Source: Thermoplasmata archaeon
Lineage (GTDB): Archaea > Thermoplasmatota > Thermoplasmata > Thermoplasmatales > Thermoplasmataceae
Assembly: GCA_021835025.1 (NCBI GenBank)
Contig: JAKBQY010000014.1
Span: 1-64,000, forward strand
Length of the DNA: 64,000 bases
Reading direction: 5' to 3'
The position numbers were made by a program, and so were the translations under genes. The notes under the pieces were generated by a model that saw nothing but the letters and a program-made list of their open reading frames with translations, did no database searches and was not told where the DNA came from. Below are positions 53,032 through 62,807 of this stretch, one piece after another; within the stretch, counting starts at the first letter, position 1; every line of letters begins with the position of its first letter.

Positions 53032-54069
53032 AGATAATCTTTTAACCAGAAGAGAATAATCACTCTGAAATAATAGCCTATCTTCAAGCTCCATATTATA
53101 ATTGTATTCGCTTAAATCAATGGAGTCAAAATACTCTCGAAGTGCATCAAAATTCTGATCCAAGGATGAAGTAACAATAAGATCAAGAAGCTTTGAATCA
53201 AACTTTTCATCATGGACACCTCTTTCCTTTCCCCCTCCTGTAGGATATGACAATACCTGCGTTTTATTGTGATTTACACTTAACAGTATTTTTGCAAGAG
53301 AGTACATTCTCGGTGGCCTATATATGCCTTTTTTCCATAATTTTTCTACAAGTGTATTTCTCTGAATATTCATTGGGTTTATAGATATATCATCCGAATA
53401 TGGTGACACTATATCGATGGATCTCAAAATATCCTCAATAGCGGTTTTTTCAGAGATAAATGGAGGTTTGAATAAAAGATACGTTCTCAATTCCATACCT
53501 TCATTTTTTATCAGTGCCGCTGCATCTATAAACTTCTTTAAAGTACTTCCCTTATTCACGGAGTATTTCATAATATAATCATTGGCACTTTCAAGTCCAA
53601 TTGCTATTCTCAATGGAATTTTATATTTCTTTATATTTTCGAGAATATCCTTTCTTATATACTCTGTTCTAGATTCAACAAGTATTTTATCGACTTTGCC
53701 CTTCATTCTCTGAAAAAAGTAATCCCTTACCGATGGTGGAACTTCAAGTGGATCCAGAAAGCTTCCTGAGGTAAAGATTTTCAGAACCTTTATATCATTT
53801 AGTGAGTCGTATAACAAATCAATCTGCTTCATTAAATTTTCATCCTTTATTTCTGGGGAAATATCATTGAAATATCCACACATTGAACATGCACTGAAAT
53901 TGTACCATGCACATCCTGTGGTTTTAAAAATACATACCATGGTCTTTTCAGGGTATCCTCTCAATCTATCTAATTCCTTCCACATGGATACGGGTTTATC
54001 AGGGTCAGATTTTCTTCCACTTTCCGGCATCAAACTTTTGATATATAACGATAAATCTCTATTAGCCAT
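53011..54069 (-). CDS. Archaeosine synthase-type radical SAM protein (RaSEA, COG1244)
   Basis: IFKTTGCAWYNFSACSMCGYFND cysteine cluster; FTSGSFLDPLEVP; IAIGLESANDYI. Confidence 0.87.
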   Translation of the reverse strand: MANRDLSLYIKSLMPESGRKSDPDKPVSMWKELDRLRGYPEKTMVCIFKTTGCAWYNFSACSMCGYFNDISPEIKDENLMKQIDLLYDSLNDIKVLKIFTSGSFLDPLEVPPSVRDYFFQRMKGKVDKILVESRTEYIRKDILENIKKYKIPLRIAIGLESANDYIMKYSVNKGSTLKKFIDAAALIKNEGMELRTYLLFKPPFISEKTAIEDILRSIDIVSPYSDDISINPMNIQRNTLVEKLWKKGIYRPPRMYSLAKILLSVNHNKTQVLSYPTGGGKERGVHDEKFDSKLLDLIVTSSLDQNFDALREYFDSIDLSEYNYNMELEDRLLFQSDYSLLVKRLSSSSIFY

Positions 54070-54728
54070 TTATTTTAAATTATATTCTTATATATTATGA
54101 TTGCCAAAGCATAGGTGCACATAAAGTTACGTAAAACATTTTTATTTATGCAGGATATGTTACAAATACCCTTCAGTTAAAAATATATTTATCCCTGTAT
54201 CCCTTACATTATTTGAATAATCAGCAGAAATACAAAAACTATATTGATGATAATATCATTACACAGAATAGGTAATGTTTGACTTAAACAAATTTATCAA
54301 TCATTCAAATTTTTATTTGATGAATAATTTTTAAGTAAATCCTCCAAGTTTGTTTTTAAGTGATAATTGGATATGGATTGGACTGAGATATGAGATTTGT
54401 GAGTAATATACTTGTTATTGTTTTTATATTATCTGGTTTATTAAAGGTCTATTTTATATAACTCAATATAAAGAGGTAGTTTTGTGAATCCTCTTTGGTC
54501 AATGATATTATATTCATTGTGAACTTTATTAAAGGAAAATTAAAAAAATTGCAAATTAACACTTTGAACGGGAAACCATTTTTAGTGGAAAATACCAATC
54601 AGTATACATAATGGAAGCGAATCTAATCACGTGTGATTCCATGTATGCATGTGGAGATCACAAATTCATCCAATACTTATGAAAAACGAATGTAAAAAAT
54701 TATATACAATCTTAAAATTACCTTTAGC

Positions 54729-54800
54729 GGGCTCGTAGTCTAGTGGTATGATGTCTCCCTGACACGGAGAAGGTCACCGGTCCGAATCCGGTCGGGCCCA
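54729..54800 (+). tRNA. tRNA-Val (GAC)
   Basis: GGGCTCGTAGTCTAGTGGTATGATGTCTCCCTGACACGGAGAAGGTCACCGGTCCGAATCCGGTCGGGCCCA; paired acceptor arm with G-U, CTCCC-TGACA-GGAG anticodon arm, CCGGTCCGAATCCGG T arm. Confidence 0.96.
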
Positions 54801-54893
54801 TTTATAGCTATAAGTAAACATTGTATACTATAATGGGTAGCGCGTCATTTAATCGATACTAATTTGTAGTGCTCTCAAAACTCAGTTCTGATG

Positions 54894-55094
54894 TCATGGC
54901 AGGAAGTTGCCTTTTCGAAGTTGAATCTTGATGAGGTATTCAGCATAATTATCCACGTCCATGCATTCCAGTGCGATGGCCAATTCTATATTTCCCTCAC
55001 TTATTGCCTTGGCTTGTTCCTTCTTTTTCAATTCGTCTAAGAGCTTCCTTGTACCCGGACTGGTGTATATGGTCTCAAAATCGTCACTTGGCAA
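54894..55094 (-). CDS. Small hypothetical protein, paralogous in part to its upstream neighbour
   Basis: TTG start; EGNIELAIALECMDVDNYAEYLIKIQLRK resembles KSGNKELEQALNSMGTGAFASYLLFKGIER of the neighbouring ORF. Confidence 0.55.
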   Translation of the reverse strand: MPSDDFETIYTSPGTRKLLDELKKKEQAKAISEGNIELAIALECMDVDNYAEYLIKIQLRKGNFLP

Positions 55095-55299
55095 GATCGT
55101 TCAATTCCTCCAGTCTTTCAATTCCTTTGAATAAAAGATACGAAGCAAAGGCGCCAGTTCCCATTGAATTTAATGCTTGCTCCAACTCTTTGTTTCCAGA
55201 CTTCTTTGCGAGCTCAATGGCCTTAATTCTAGCATTCTCTATTTCCTTTAGAGTACTCTTTCGTATTTTTATAACTGCACTCTCTTTGTTATCTACCAT
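55084..55299 (-). CDS. Small putative ribbon-helix-helix-like protein
   Basis: SAVIKIRKSTLKEIENARIKA N-terminus; overlaps next ORF by 11 bp. Confidence 0.55.
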   Translation of the reverse strand: MVDNKESAVIKIRKSTLKEIENARIKAIELAKKSGNKELEQALNSMGTGAFASYLLFKGIERLEELNDLAK

Positions 55300-55391
55300 A
55301 AAGTAGAAATGTATAAAAGTATTATAAAGTTACCCATAAGTCACCTCATAAGTCACCTCATAACTGAATACTAGGTATATGGTTTTGACAT

Positions 55392-55705
55392 GAATACATA
55401 GAAAAAGAAACACCTAAGGAAAATGGTGATATAAAATCATTCCACAATTCACTGAAGAGGATTATATCTGGGTAAATGAAATAGAGGATTACAATGAAGG
55501 AAAAAAGATAATAGAAAACGCTTTCCATGATTACAATAATATAAGACCGCATTCTATAATATATTACTATCCGCCAAATAAATTTATTAAAAAATACAAT
55601 AATGATCTTGAATATAGGGAATACTATAAAATATATTTACACAAATTAAAGGAGAGTTGCAGGAAAAGAAATAATTATAAAAAAGTGGTTATAAATGTCT
55701 TTTAA
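55392..55705 (+). pseudogene. C-terminal fragment of an IS3/IS481-like integrase-core transposase, frameshifted
   Basis: EYIEKETPKENGDIKSFHNSLK then, in another frame, EEDYIWVNEIEDYNEGKKIIENAFHDYNNIRPHSIIYYYPPNKF. Confidence 0.75.
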
Positions 55706-55720
55706 AATCGATAAATTATT

Positions 55721-56026
55721 ATGCAAAAATTACTATCCAAGATCAGATCCTATGAAAGAAACAAACATTCATGTCTTTCAATGGAAATAGTTGACATTTT
55801 ATTAGCTGACCCAGCATACAAGAGTTTCATGCGTGAAACAATATTTTCCAAATTGAAAACTATAGGGAGTTATCACGACACAGACATGGTGTTTTTGGCA
55901 TTAGAAAAAATGGAACCGTTCAGTCCCGAAGAGTGCAAATTAATCATTACAGAATATGATGGAAACAACCAGATCTCTGGTGCAAGAAGTGCGGATACAC
56001 TTGTACAAATGCTAAGAAATAAGTAA
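55721..56026 (+). CDS. Hypothetical protein (101 aa)
   Basis: Intact ORF in tRNA-adjacent accessory region; no family recognised. Confidence 0.45.
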   Translation: MQKLLSKIRSYERNKHSCLSMEIVDILLADPAYKSFMRETIFSKLKTIGSYHDTDMVFLALEKMEPFSPEECKLIITEYDGNNQISGARSADTLVQMLRNK

Positions 56027-56162
56027 AAATGTTCGAGTGTGAAATGCACCCCTTGTTACAGATTTTCTGGTTTATAACCGAGATCATTACATAATCTGTG
56101 GAACACGCGTAAAATGAATCTGGAATCAATGGAAAAGGGTCGAAATACTGAATCAATCTTAC

Positions 56163-56340
56163 TGTACATTCACTGAAATCCGTTACAATGCTTATTCTGT
56201 AGAAGACAAATGTACAGTCATTTTGTTTCGTACATTCACCGTACATTCATGCTGAGTTAGTAAATTTCTATGTACAGAATGAATGCGCACCTGTACAATA
56301 AATAAAGTAAGGTATAGTATAGAGAGATCAAATCTGTACA
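56163..56340. repeat. Cluster of (T/C)GTACA(TTCA) repeats
   Basis: TGTACATTCA 56163; TGTACAGTCA 56211; CGTACATTCA 56229; CGTACATTCA 56240; TGTACAGAAT 56271; TGTACAAT 56292; TGTACATCCA 56335. Confidence 0.55.
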
Positions 56341-56533
56341 TCCATCACTTTCCTGACACCTTACAACAATCAGCGACAGTGCAAAGGCATACGTCATCAG
56401 GATCGCATGTACAAAGCTAGGGGATATCAAAGTTCCGTATGAACTGTGGACAAACAGGTACCTGGCAAGGTATCCTTAATACGGGATATATTTTGTTTAG
56501 GTTCATCATAAAAATTCATGAATATTGATGGAG

Positions 56534-57322
56534 TTATGGAACTACTCCCGTACCATTGTCAACAAAAATCCTTTCAGAATTATTTTTAAAACCCATGCTG
56601 TTATAAAGTTTTATTGCAGGATAATTATCCTTCCTTACAAACAATGTTATATTATTTTTTATTATACAGTTCTGTATAATTTTTGATATAACAGATCTTG
56701 CATAGCCCTTATTGCGGTATTCCAGAAGTGTATATACACCGCCAATAGCGCATCCATACTTTGACATTACGTCTATCGCTGCTATTGAAACGATTTTATT
56801 GTTTATAAAATAACCATAAACACTGTTGTTTTTTAATTTTAATTTTGCTTTATTCATATAATATATTTTATCGTGTTTTCCATCATTGAGCGTATCAGCC
56901 AAGAGGCTATATTCATTCTTCTTGATCTGCCTTACGTTTATATCCCCCGGAATATCAAAACTACCAACGTTTGAAAGAAACATTGTTATTTCTTCATATA
57001 TCTTTGAATTTTTATAAGTTTCAGATAATAATTTCCTGTGTTCGCTTTCTGCTATAATAATAAATTTTTTTGATTTAATATTTTCTAAAAGTTTGTCAGA
57101 GCCATAATAACCATAGATCCAGAAAATATTAAAATCCACATCATTAATATGAAATAATAATGACCTTAATTTATTATCATCAAGGAACAACCTAAAATTA
57201 TGCCTTAAATTTTCATCCTCAAGATCACAAAGGAGATATGTATTTCCATGAATATCCTTTTTTAATAATTCCTGTATTTCTGTATAGTATTTATCTGAGT
57301 ACTGTGTTATAAAGGCACTCAT
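56534..57322 (-). CDS. GNAT-family N-acetyltransferase
   Basis: C-terminal GGVYTLLEYRNKGYARSVISKIIQNCI and LFVRKDNYPAIKLYNSMGFKN. Confidence 0.85.
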   Translation of the reverse strand: MSAFITQYSDKYYTEIQELLKKDIHGNTYLLCDLEDENLRHNFRLFLDDNKLRSLLFHINDVDFNIFWIYGYYGSDKLLENIKSKKFIIIAESEHRKLLSETYKNSKIYEEITMFLSNVGSFDIPGDINVRQIKKNEYSLLADTLNDGKHDKIYYMNKAKLKLKNNSVYGYFINNKIVSIAAIDVMSKYGCAIGGVYTLLEYRNKGYARSVISKIIQNCIIKNNITLFVRKDNYPAIKLYNSMGFKNNSERIFVDNGTGVVP

Positions 57323-57607
57323 AAGATATTAAACCCAAAGAATATATTAAACTTTTCTTTAATACTTATCTGTTCCGACTTTCCAATTCCTGGTAGTAAA
57401 CCCGTACTCACAACAGGTTTGTAAAATACATATAAAATACAATCCCCACTTGTAATAATTATACAAAAGAAGGGGGTCGGTGACACACTAACAACCATTT
57501 AATAAAATCGTGTCAAAAAATGTTGGACACTATATAAATACACGATCAGGGCAAAATTTTACATGCTAAAGTTGAGTTTAATATGGTCATTTGTATCCTT
57601 ATTTTAA

Positions 57608-59149
57608 TTATAAAAACATTTTTTCAACTGTTTTATCAATATTAACAATGAGAACCTTTGGTATATTACCCTCTTTGAGCCAGTTTAATTCATTCATATC
57701 GTTTGATGCAATCTCTGTTTCAATTCCAAATCCCCTTGAAATATTTGCAATATCAAGGTTCAGCCTGAAATAATCTGAATTTTCAACACCAGGATAATAA
57801 CTCTTTGAAAAGCTTTTTAAAATGTTGTATCCAGAATTGTTTAAAACAAGGAATTTAACAGGTAAATTATACCTCTTTGCTGTCCATAAGGATTGAATTG
57901 TATACATAAACGAACCGTCACCGATTATAACTAGAACTTTTGGGTTATTTATTGCTATCCCAAGAGAGGCCGCAGAAGCCCATCCAAGCTGCCCGCTTTT
58001 TGCGGTGAAATATTTTTTGTGATTATATCCAAATATTGCCCGTACTTTTTCAGAATGGGATATTGCCTCATCAACCACCGTATAATCACTGAATACTGTT
58101 TTTGCTTTATTTAAAACATAACCAACTCCCATTGTGGTTCTTTCAGCTGCTATTTCTGTATTCGCCATATAATCCGGTTTACTTTTAAAATTTCCTTTTT
58201 TGTTAATAAATTTTAATGCATTTTCCAGAAATAGTTTTGGGTTCATAAAATATGATTCTCCTATTCTGTAGGATAAATCAGTTCCAATAAAAATAACTTC
58301 CTTATTTATAAATGGTTTTGATGGAAGATAGGGGTAAAATGTAATATCTCCTCCAATGAAAACAATTAAATCGTTTTCCATCAGTTTAAGATTCATCATG
58401 GTTGATGCAGGCAGCAAATCCCCGTTATATATATAAAGCGAGGTATCAAACGTTGACCTTGATGATAAGGGTTCTGAGTAAACTGGAACTCCAAGTATTT
58501 CAGAAAATTTTTTTGCCTCTTCAAATGCATTGTATACATCTATCTCATATCCAAAAACCACTGCAGGATTCCTTGAGTTATTTATTTTATTGCATATTTC
58601 CTTTACAGTATCATTATCACCGAAATTTATATCTATTTTCTGATTCGCCTGTTCATAGTATTCACCCTGGTAATCCAACATATCCATTGGAAAAGATATA
58701 AAAACAGGACCCCTTGGAGGAGCCATTGCTATCGATCTGGCTCTTTTCATGGCAAAGGGTATATCCTCGGGATTTTTTATTTCGTATTTATATTTCACGG
58801 AACCTGAAATAAGCGATAAAAGGTCTCCTGAAAGTAAGGGGTCAAATACAAGATGCCTTGTATCCTGTTGACCTGCCGTTATTATGACTGGAGATCTATT
58901 TGCTTTTGCTGTATTAATGAAAGCCATGGAATTGCCTAGACCGGGTAATGTGTGTAAATTAACCAGTGATGCAGAACCATTGTACTGGGCATATCCATCC
59001 CCCATGCCCACAGATATGGAATCATGCAATGTTAAATAGTAATTTTTAATGGATCTAAGAAAGGGTATTTCCGTTGTACCTGGATTTCCAAAAACTTCTA
59101 ATAAATTGAGACTTTCAAGTGTTTTCGATAAAATTTCATACCCTTTCAT
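57608..59149 (-). CDS. ThDP-dependent enzyme, benzoylformate decarboxylase/acetolactate synthase-like
   Basis: LLEVFGNPGTTEIPFLRSI; C-terminal VLVIIGDGSFMYTIQSLWTAKRYNLPVKFLVLNNSGYNIL (GDG...NN ThDP motif). Confidence 0.88.
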   Translation of the reverse strand: MKGYEILSKTLESLNLLEVFGNPGTTEIPFLRSIKNYYLTLHDSISVGMGDGYAQYNGSASLVNLHTLPGLGNSMAFINTAKANRSPVIITAGQQDTRHLVFDPLLSGDLLSLISGSVKYKYEIKNPEDIPFAMKRARSIAMAPPRGPVFISFPMDMLDYQGEYYEQANQKIDINFGDNDTVKEICNKINNSRNPAVVFGYEIDVYNAFEEAKKFSEILGVPVYSEPLSSRSTFDTSLYIYNGDLLPASTMMNLKLMENDLIVFIGGDITFYPYLPSKPFINKEVIFIGTDLSYRIGESYFMNPKLFLENALKFINKKGNFKSKPDYMANTEIAAERTTMGVGYVLNKAKTVFSDYTVVDEAISHSEKVRAIFGYNHKKYFTAKSGQLGWASAASLGIAINNPKVLVIIGDGSFMYTIQSLWTAKRYNLPVKFLVLNNSGYNILKSFSKSYYPGVENSDYFRLNLDIANISRGFGIETEIASNDMNELNWLKEGNIPKVLIVNIDKTVEKMFL

Positions 59150-60087
59150 AATTCCTCATCCACACGGTATAAAGGTTCAAGGCCCTGCGTATATCTTATT
59201 ATATTGCCTATTGTTTCTGTAATGAACCTTTGCTGGCTTTCCATAGTTACTCCTGCTATATGCGGTGAAAATATTACATTGTTCCCAAGCTTAAAAAGTT
59301 CTGAGGAATAATCAGGCGGTTCCCTTGAATAAACGTCTACACCAGCATAAATATTCTTTTCTTTTATTGCTTTAATCAGGGCTTTTTCATCCATTATTTC
59401 CCCTCTTGAAGTATTTATGAATATTGCATTATCCTTCATTAATGAAAATTTATTTTCGTTAAATAATAATTTTGTATTCTTATTTAGAGGAAGATGCACG
59501 GAAATAATATCTGAATTTTTGATAAGTTCATCAAGGTCAAGGAAAGTAAGTCCATAAAACTCCTCCTCTTCCTTTGAAAGCTTGTGAACATCATAGTAAA
59601 CAATGCCACAATTGAATGGCAACAATTTTTTTGCAAGTTTTATGCCAATAGCTCCCATGCCAATAATACCGAAGGTTTTACCCTGCAATTCAGACGAATT
59701 TGTTAAAAGTGGCCAGTTTCCGTTTTTAATTTCATCATCAAAAAATATCAAATTTTTCAGAAATGATAGAACCATTGCAAGAACATGTTCAGCAACGGCG
59801 TCCTTATTTGCAACGGGTACATTATATAAGGATATTTTTCTGGATTTTAGATATTTTAAATCAACGTTATTATATCCTGTGCTAGCAACCTGAAGCATTT
59901 TCATATTTGGAAATTTATCAATTTCCTCTTTTCCAAATGGTGTGAATGTTGTTATCACAACAACTTCGGCATCATGCTTATGAAAATCCATGTCGCTTCT
60001 AATTTCAATTCCCGGCATGATCTGGTCTATACTTTTTTTAATCACGTCGAGAGGCAAAAAGGCCGGGAGAATTGCCAAAATTTTCAT
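59146..60087 (-). CDS. D-isomer-specific 2-hydroxyacid dehydrogenase
   Basis: TFGIIGMGAIGIKLAKKLLPFNCGIVYYD, INTSRGEIMDEKALIKAI, SPHIAGVTMESQ. Confidence 0.91.
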   Translation of the reverse strand: MKILAILPAFLPLDVIKKSIDQIMPGIEIRSDMDFHKHDAEVVVITTFTPFGKEEIDKFPNMKMLQVASTGYNNVDLKYLKSRKISLYNVPVANKDAVAEHVLAMVLSFLKNLIFFDDEIKNGNWPLLTNSSELQGKTFGIIGMGAIGIKLAKKLLPFNCGIVYYDVHKLSKEEEEFYGLTFLDLDELIKNSDIISVHLPLNKNTKLLFNENKFSLMKDNAIFINTSRGEIMDEKALIKAIKEKNIYAGVDVYSREPPDYSSELFKLGNNVIFSPHIAGVTMESQQRFITETIGNIIRYTQGLEPLYRVDEEL

Positions 60088-60369
60088 ATTTTATTAATTC
60101 ATATTATTACTTAATTCTTTCTTTAATTGTAATTCATGCAGGAATTACGACGGTATAAATGGTGTATCTTCATATTTGGAAAAGAATAACAATGAATAAA
60201 TTACCATTGAATAATTAATTATAGTCAATAGCTTAACGGCCAAATATCAAACAATAAGTTTTGAAAATACCCATAATTTGTTCATTTATTTCTTATCTAC
60301 TTATATGAAACTAATCACCATATATGTAAAGATAAAATTATTTAAATAATCTAAGGATTTAATAATAAG

Positions 60370-61845
60370 ATGGAAAAAGAATATTTTTTATCCCTCGATG
60401 AGGGGACAAGCAGTACAAAAGCCATTGTTTGGGATAAAAATGGTAACCCCTGCGGAATTGGACAGAATACCTTTTCACAGATATTTCCTGAACCCGGGCT
60501 TGTTGAGCATGATCCTGAAGATATATGGAAATTCCAGAGAAAATCCATGGATGATGCCATATCTTCAGCAAATATTGATTATGGGTCACTTATATCAATA
60601 GGCATTGCCAATCAAAGGGAAACTACAATTTTATGGGATAAAAACACAGGAATCCCATTGTATAATGCAATTGTATGGCAGGATCGCCGAACAAAAAATA
60701 TCACTGACAAATTGATTGACCAGAAAAAAATGATAAAAGAAAAAACTGGCCTTATATGCGATCCGTATTTCAGTGCATCCAAAATAAGATGGATAATTGA
60801 CAATCGTTTAAGAAATCACAAAATCGAGGATATAAAATTTGGAACCGTTGATTCATGGTTATTGTGGAAACTTACTTCAGGAAAGGTTCATGCCACGGAT
60901 TATACAAATGCCTCAAGAACAATGTTATTCAATATTAAAAAGCTTGATTGGGATGATGAACTCCTTGAGTTATTTCACATTCCGAGGAGTATATTGCCTG
61001 ACGTATACCCTTCTTCACATATCTATGGATATACAGATTCCTCAATTACCAAAAATGAAATACCTATATCTTCCGTTTCTGGGGATCAAAATGCATCATT
61101 TTTCGGCCAAATGGCATTTTCTTATGGGCAGGCAAAGAATACCTATGGCACTGGATCATTTTTAATGGCCAATACAGGAAATAAAATAAAGAATATAGAA
61201 AATCTAATAACAACAATTGGTTATGGGCTTGATAAAAGTAAAATAATATATGCAATCGAGGGCAGTGTATTCATTGCCGGTGAAGTTATCCAATGGCTAA
61301 AAAATGGCTTAAATTTTCCTGATAGTAACCAGGAAATTGAGGAACTCGCAAGAAATGTCCATAGTAATAGTGGATTATATTTTGTACCGGCCTTTACAGG
61401 CCTTGGAGCCCCGTACTGGGAACCAACAGCCAGAGGTGTAATTATAGGCATTACTAGGGGAACCACACAGTCACATATAGCAAGAAGTGCCCTTGAGTCC
61501 ATAGCATACCAATCCAATGATATCATTGAGGCCATAAGGAGTCAGGCAGGAATGCAGATAAAGGACTTAAGAGTTGATGGCGGTGCTTCAGCAAATGATT
61601 TCCTTATGCAGTTTCAGTCAAATATATCAAACGTGAATGTGAGGCGTTCATTGATAAAGGAAACTACTTCTCTTGGAACATGTTATTTATCTGGAATAAC
61701 CATGGGTGAGTGGACACAGAATGAAATTGAAAAAATGTGGAATGAGGAGAGAATTTTCCGCCCGCAGCTTTCCGAGGATAAAAGGCTAAAATTATATGAA
61801 TCCTGGAAAAAAGCTGTTGAAAGATCAATGCACTGGGCTGTTTAA
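60370..61845 (+). CDS. glpK: Glycerol kinase
   Basis: FLSLDEGTSSTKAIVWDKNG, GIANQRETTILWDKNTGIPLYNAIVWQDRRT, DGGASANDFLMQFQSNI. Confidence 0.95.
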   Translation: MEKEYFLSLDEGTSSTKAIVWDKNGNPCGIGQNTFSQIFPEPGLVEHDPEDIWKFQRKSMDDAISSANIDYGSLISIGIANQRETTILWDKNTGIPLYNAIVWQDRRTKNITDKLIDQKKMIKEKTGLICDPYFSASKIRWIIDNRLRNHKIEDIKFGTVDSWLLWKLTSGKVHATDYTNASRTMLFNIKKLDWDDELLELFHIPRSILPDVYPSSHIYGYTDSSITKNEIPISSVSGDQNASFFGQMAFSYGQAKNTYGTGSFLMANTGNKIKNIENLITTIGYGLDKSKIIYAIEGSVFIAGEVIQWLKNGLNFPDSNQEIEELARNVHSNSGLYFVPAFTGLGAPYWEPTARGVIIGITRGTTQSHIARSALESIAYQSNDIIEAIRSQAGMQIKDLRVDGGASANDFLMQFQSNISNVNVRRSLIKETTSLGTCYLSGITMGEWTQNEIEKMWNEERIFRPQLSEDKRLKLYESWKKAVERSMHWAV

Positions 61846-62016
61846 TTTAATTAAACAGTTAGAGCTCCTGCGATTCCATTAAACACAAACATTTCAAAAA
61901 CATGAAATTTTGAATATAACATGGATTTAGAAAAATACAATTATTTTAGTATATGGATTATCGCAGTTTATTATGAAGATTATTTAACACTTTAAGCGGG
62001 AAATAGCATTCCATTT

Positions 62017-62420
62017 ACGGCAGATCAACAATTTAGTCATACAAGATTTCTCCTTGTATAAGTGTATAATAGAAATAAAAATGACAGAATCCTATATATA
62101 TTTGCAACAAACACGAAACTGCGGCCTAAGGATATACAAAGATCGTACAAAAAGGGATAAGAAATAGAGATTGGGTATAGGATGATCGGGAAATTCCTTG
62201 AAAAAACAATTTAAAAGATGCAGAACATCAGACTACTCTACCTTTATCTTGCAATCATTGTTTACAATTTCTGGTTCTCATGAATATTATCACCAACATT
62301 TGGGATAATATCCGATGCAATGAAAGCTTTAGTATCGGCATCATTGATAAGAGTTGATCCATTCGTTACAATTCTAATGCCTTCCAATAACCGATCTGGA
62401 GGTAATTTTTGATCTACTGT
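62017..62420 (+). mobile_element. Decayed, internally deleted copy of the DDE element family
   Basis: ACGGCAGATCAACAATTTAG left end; AATTTTTGATCTACTGT right end; relic EIEIGYRMIGKFLEKTI.KMQNIRLLYLYLAIIVYNFWFS. Confidence 0.75.
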
Positions 62421-62581
62421 TTCGGAGGGAGATTTTCTACTCAATTTTCTCAATAGCATGAAAGTACATCTTTTACATTTGGTGGAACTTAGATCGGTAA
62501 CGACATTTAGGAAACCGGGGATTTACGAAAAATGTAAATTGATCACAAAGTATATATATAATTCCAGTTATACTTAAATGT

Positions 62582-62806
62582 ATGACTAAACTTGTAAGTA
62601 TAAGAATAGATGATCAAACCTTGGCGGAGGCAAGGAAACTGAAAATAAACTATTCTGAAGTCATGAGAGACTCCTTGAAAAAAGAGATCGATAGACGGCA
62701 TGAAGAGGATTTTTTGGAGAGTTTGCAGAAGATTCATAAACTACTCAAAAACGTTGATCGTAATCAACTTCTGAGTGACTTAAGGAAAGACAGGGACGAA
62801 AGGTGA
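62582..62806 (+). CDS. Putative VapB-like ribbon-helix-helix antitoxin
   Basis: MTKLVSIRIDDQTLAEARKLKINYSEVMRDSLKKEIDRR; directly precedes PIN-domain frame. Confidence 0.78.
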   Translation: MTKLVSIRIDDQTLAEARKLKINYSEVMRDSLKKEIDRRHEEDFLESLQKIHKLLKNVDRNQLLSDLRKDRDER

Positions 62807-62807
62807 T

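Noticed and set aside
54625-54638. AATCAC-GT-GTGATT palindrome upstream of tRNA-Val
   Set aside because: Short, single copy, and not at a typical promoter distance from the tRNA.
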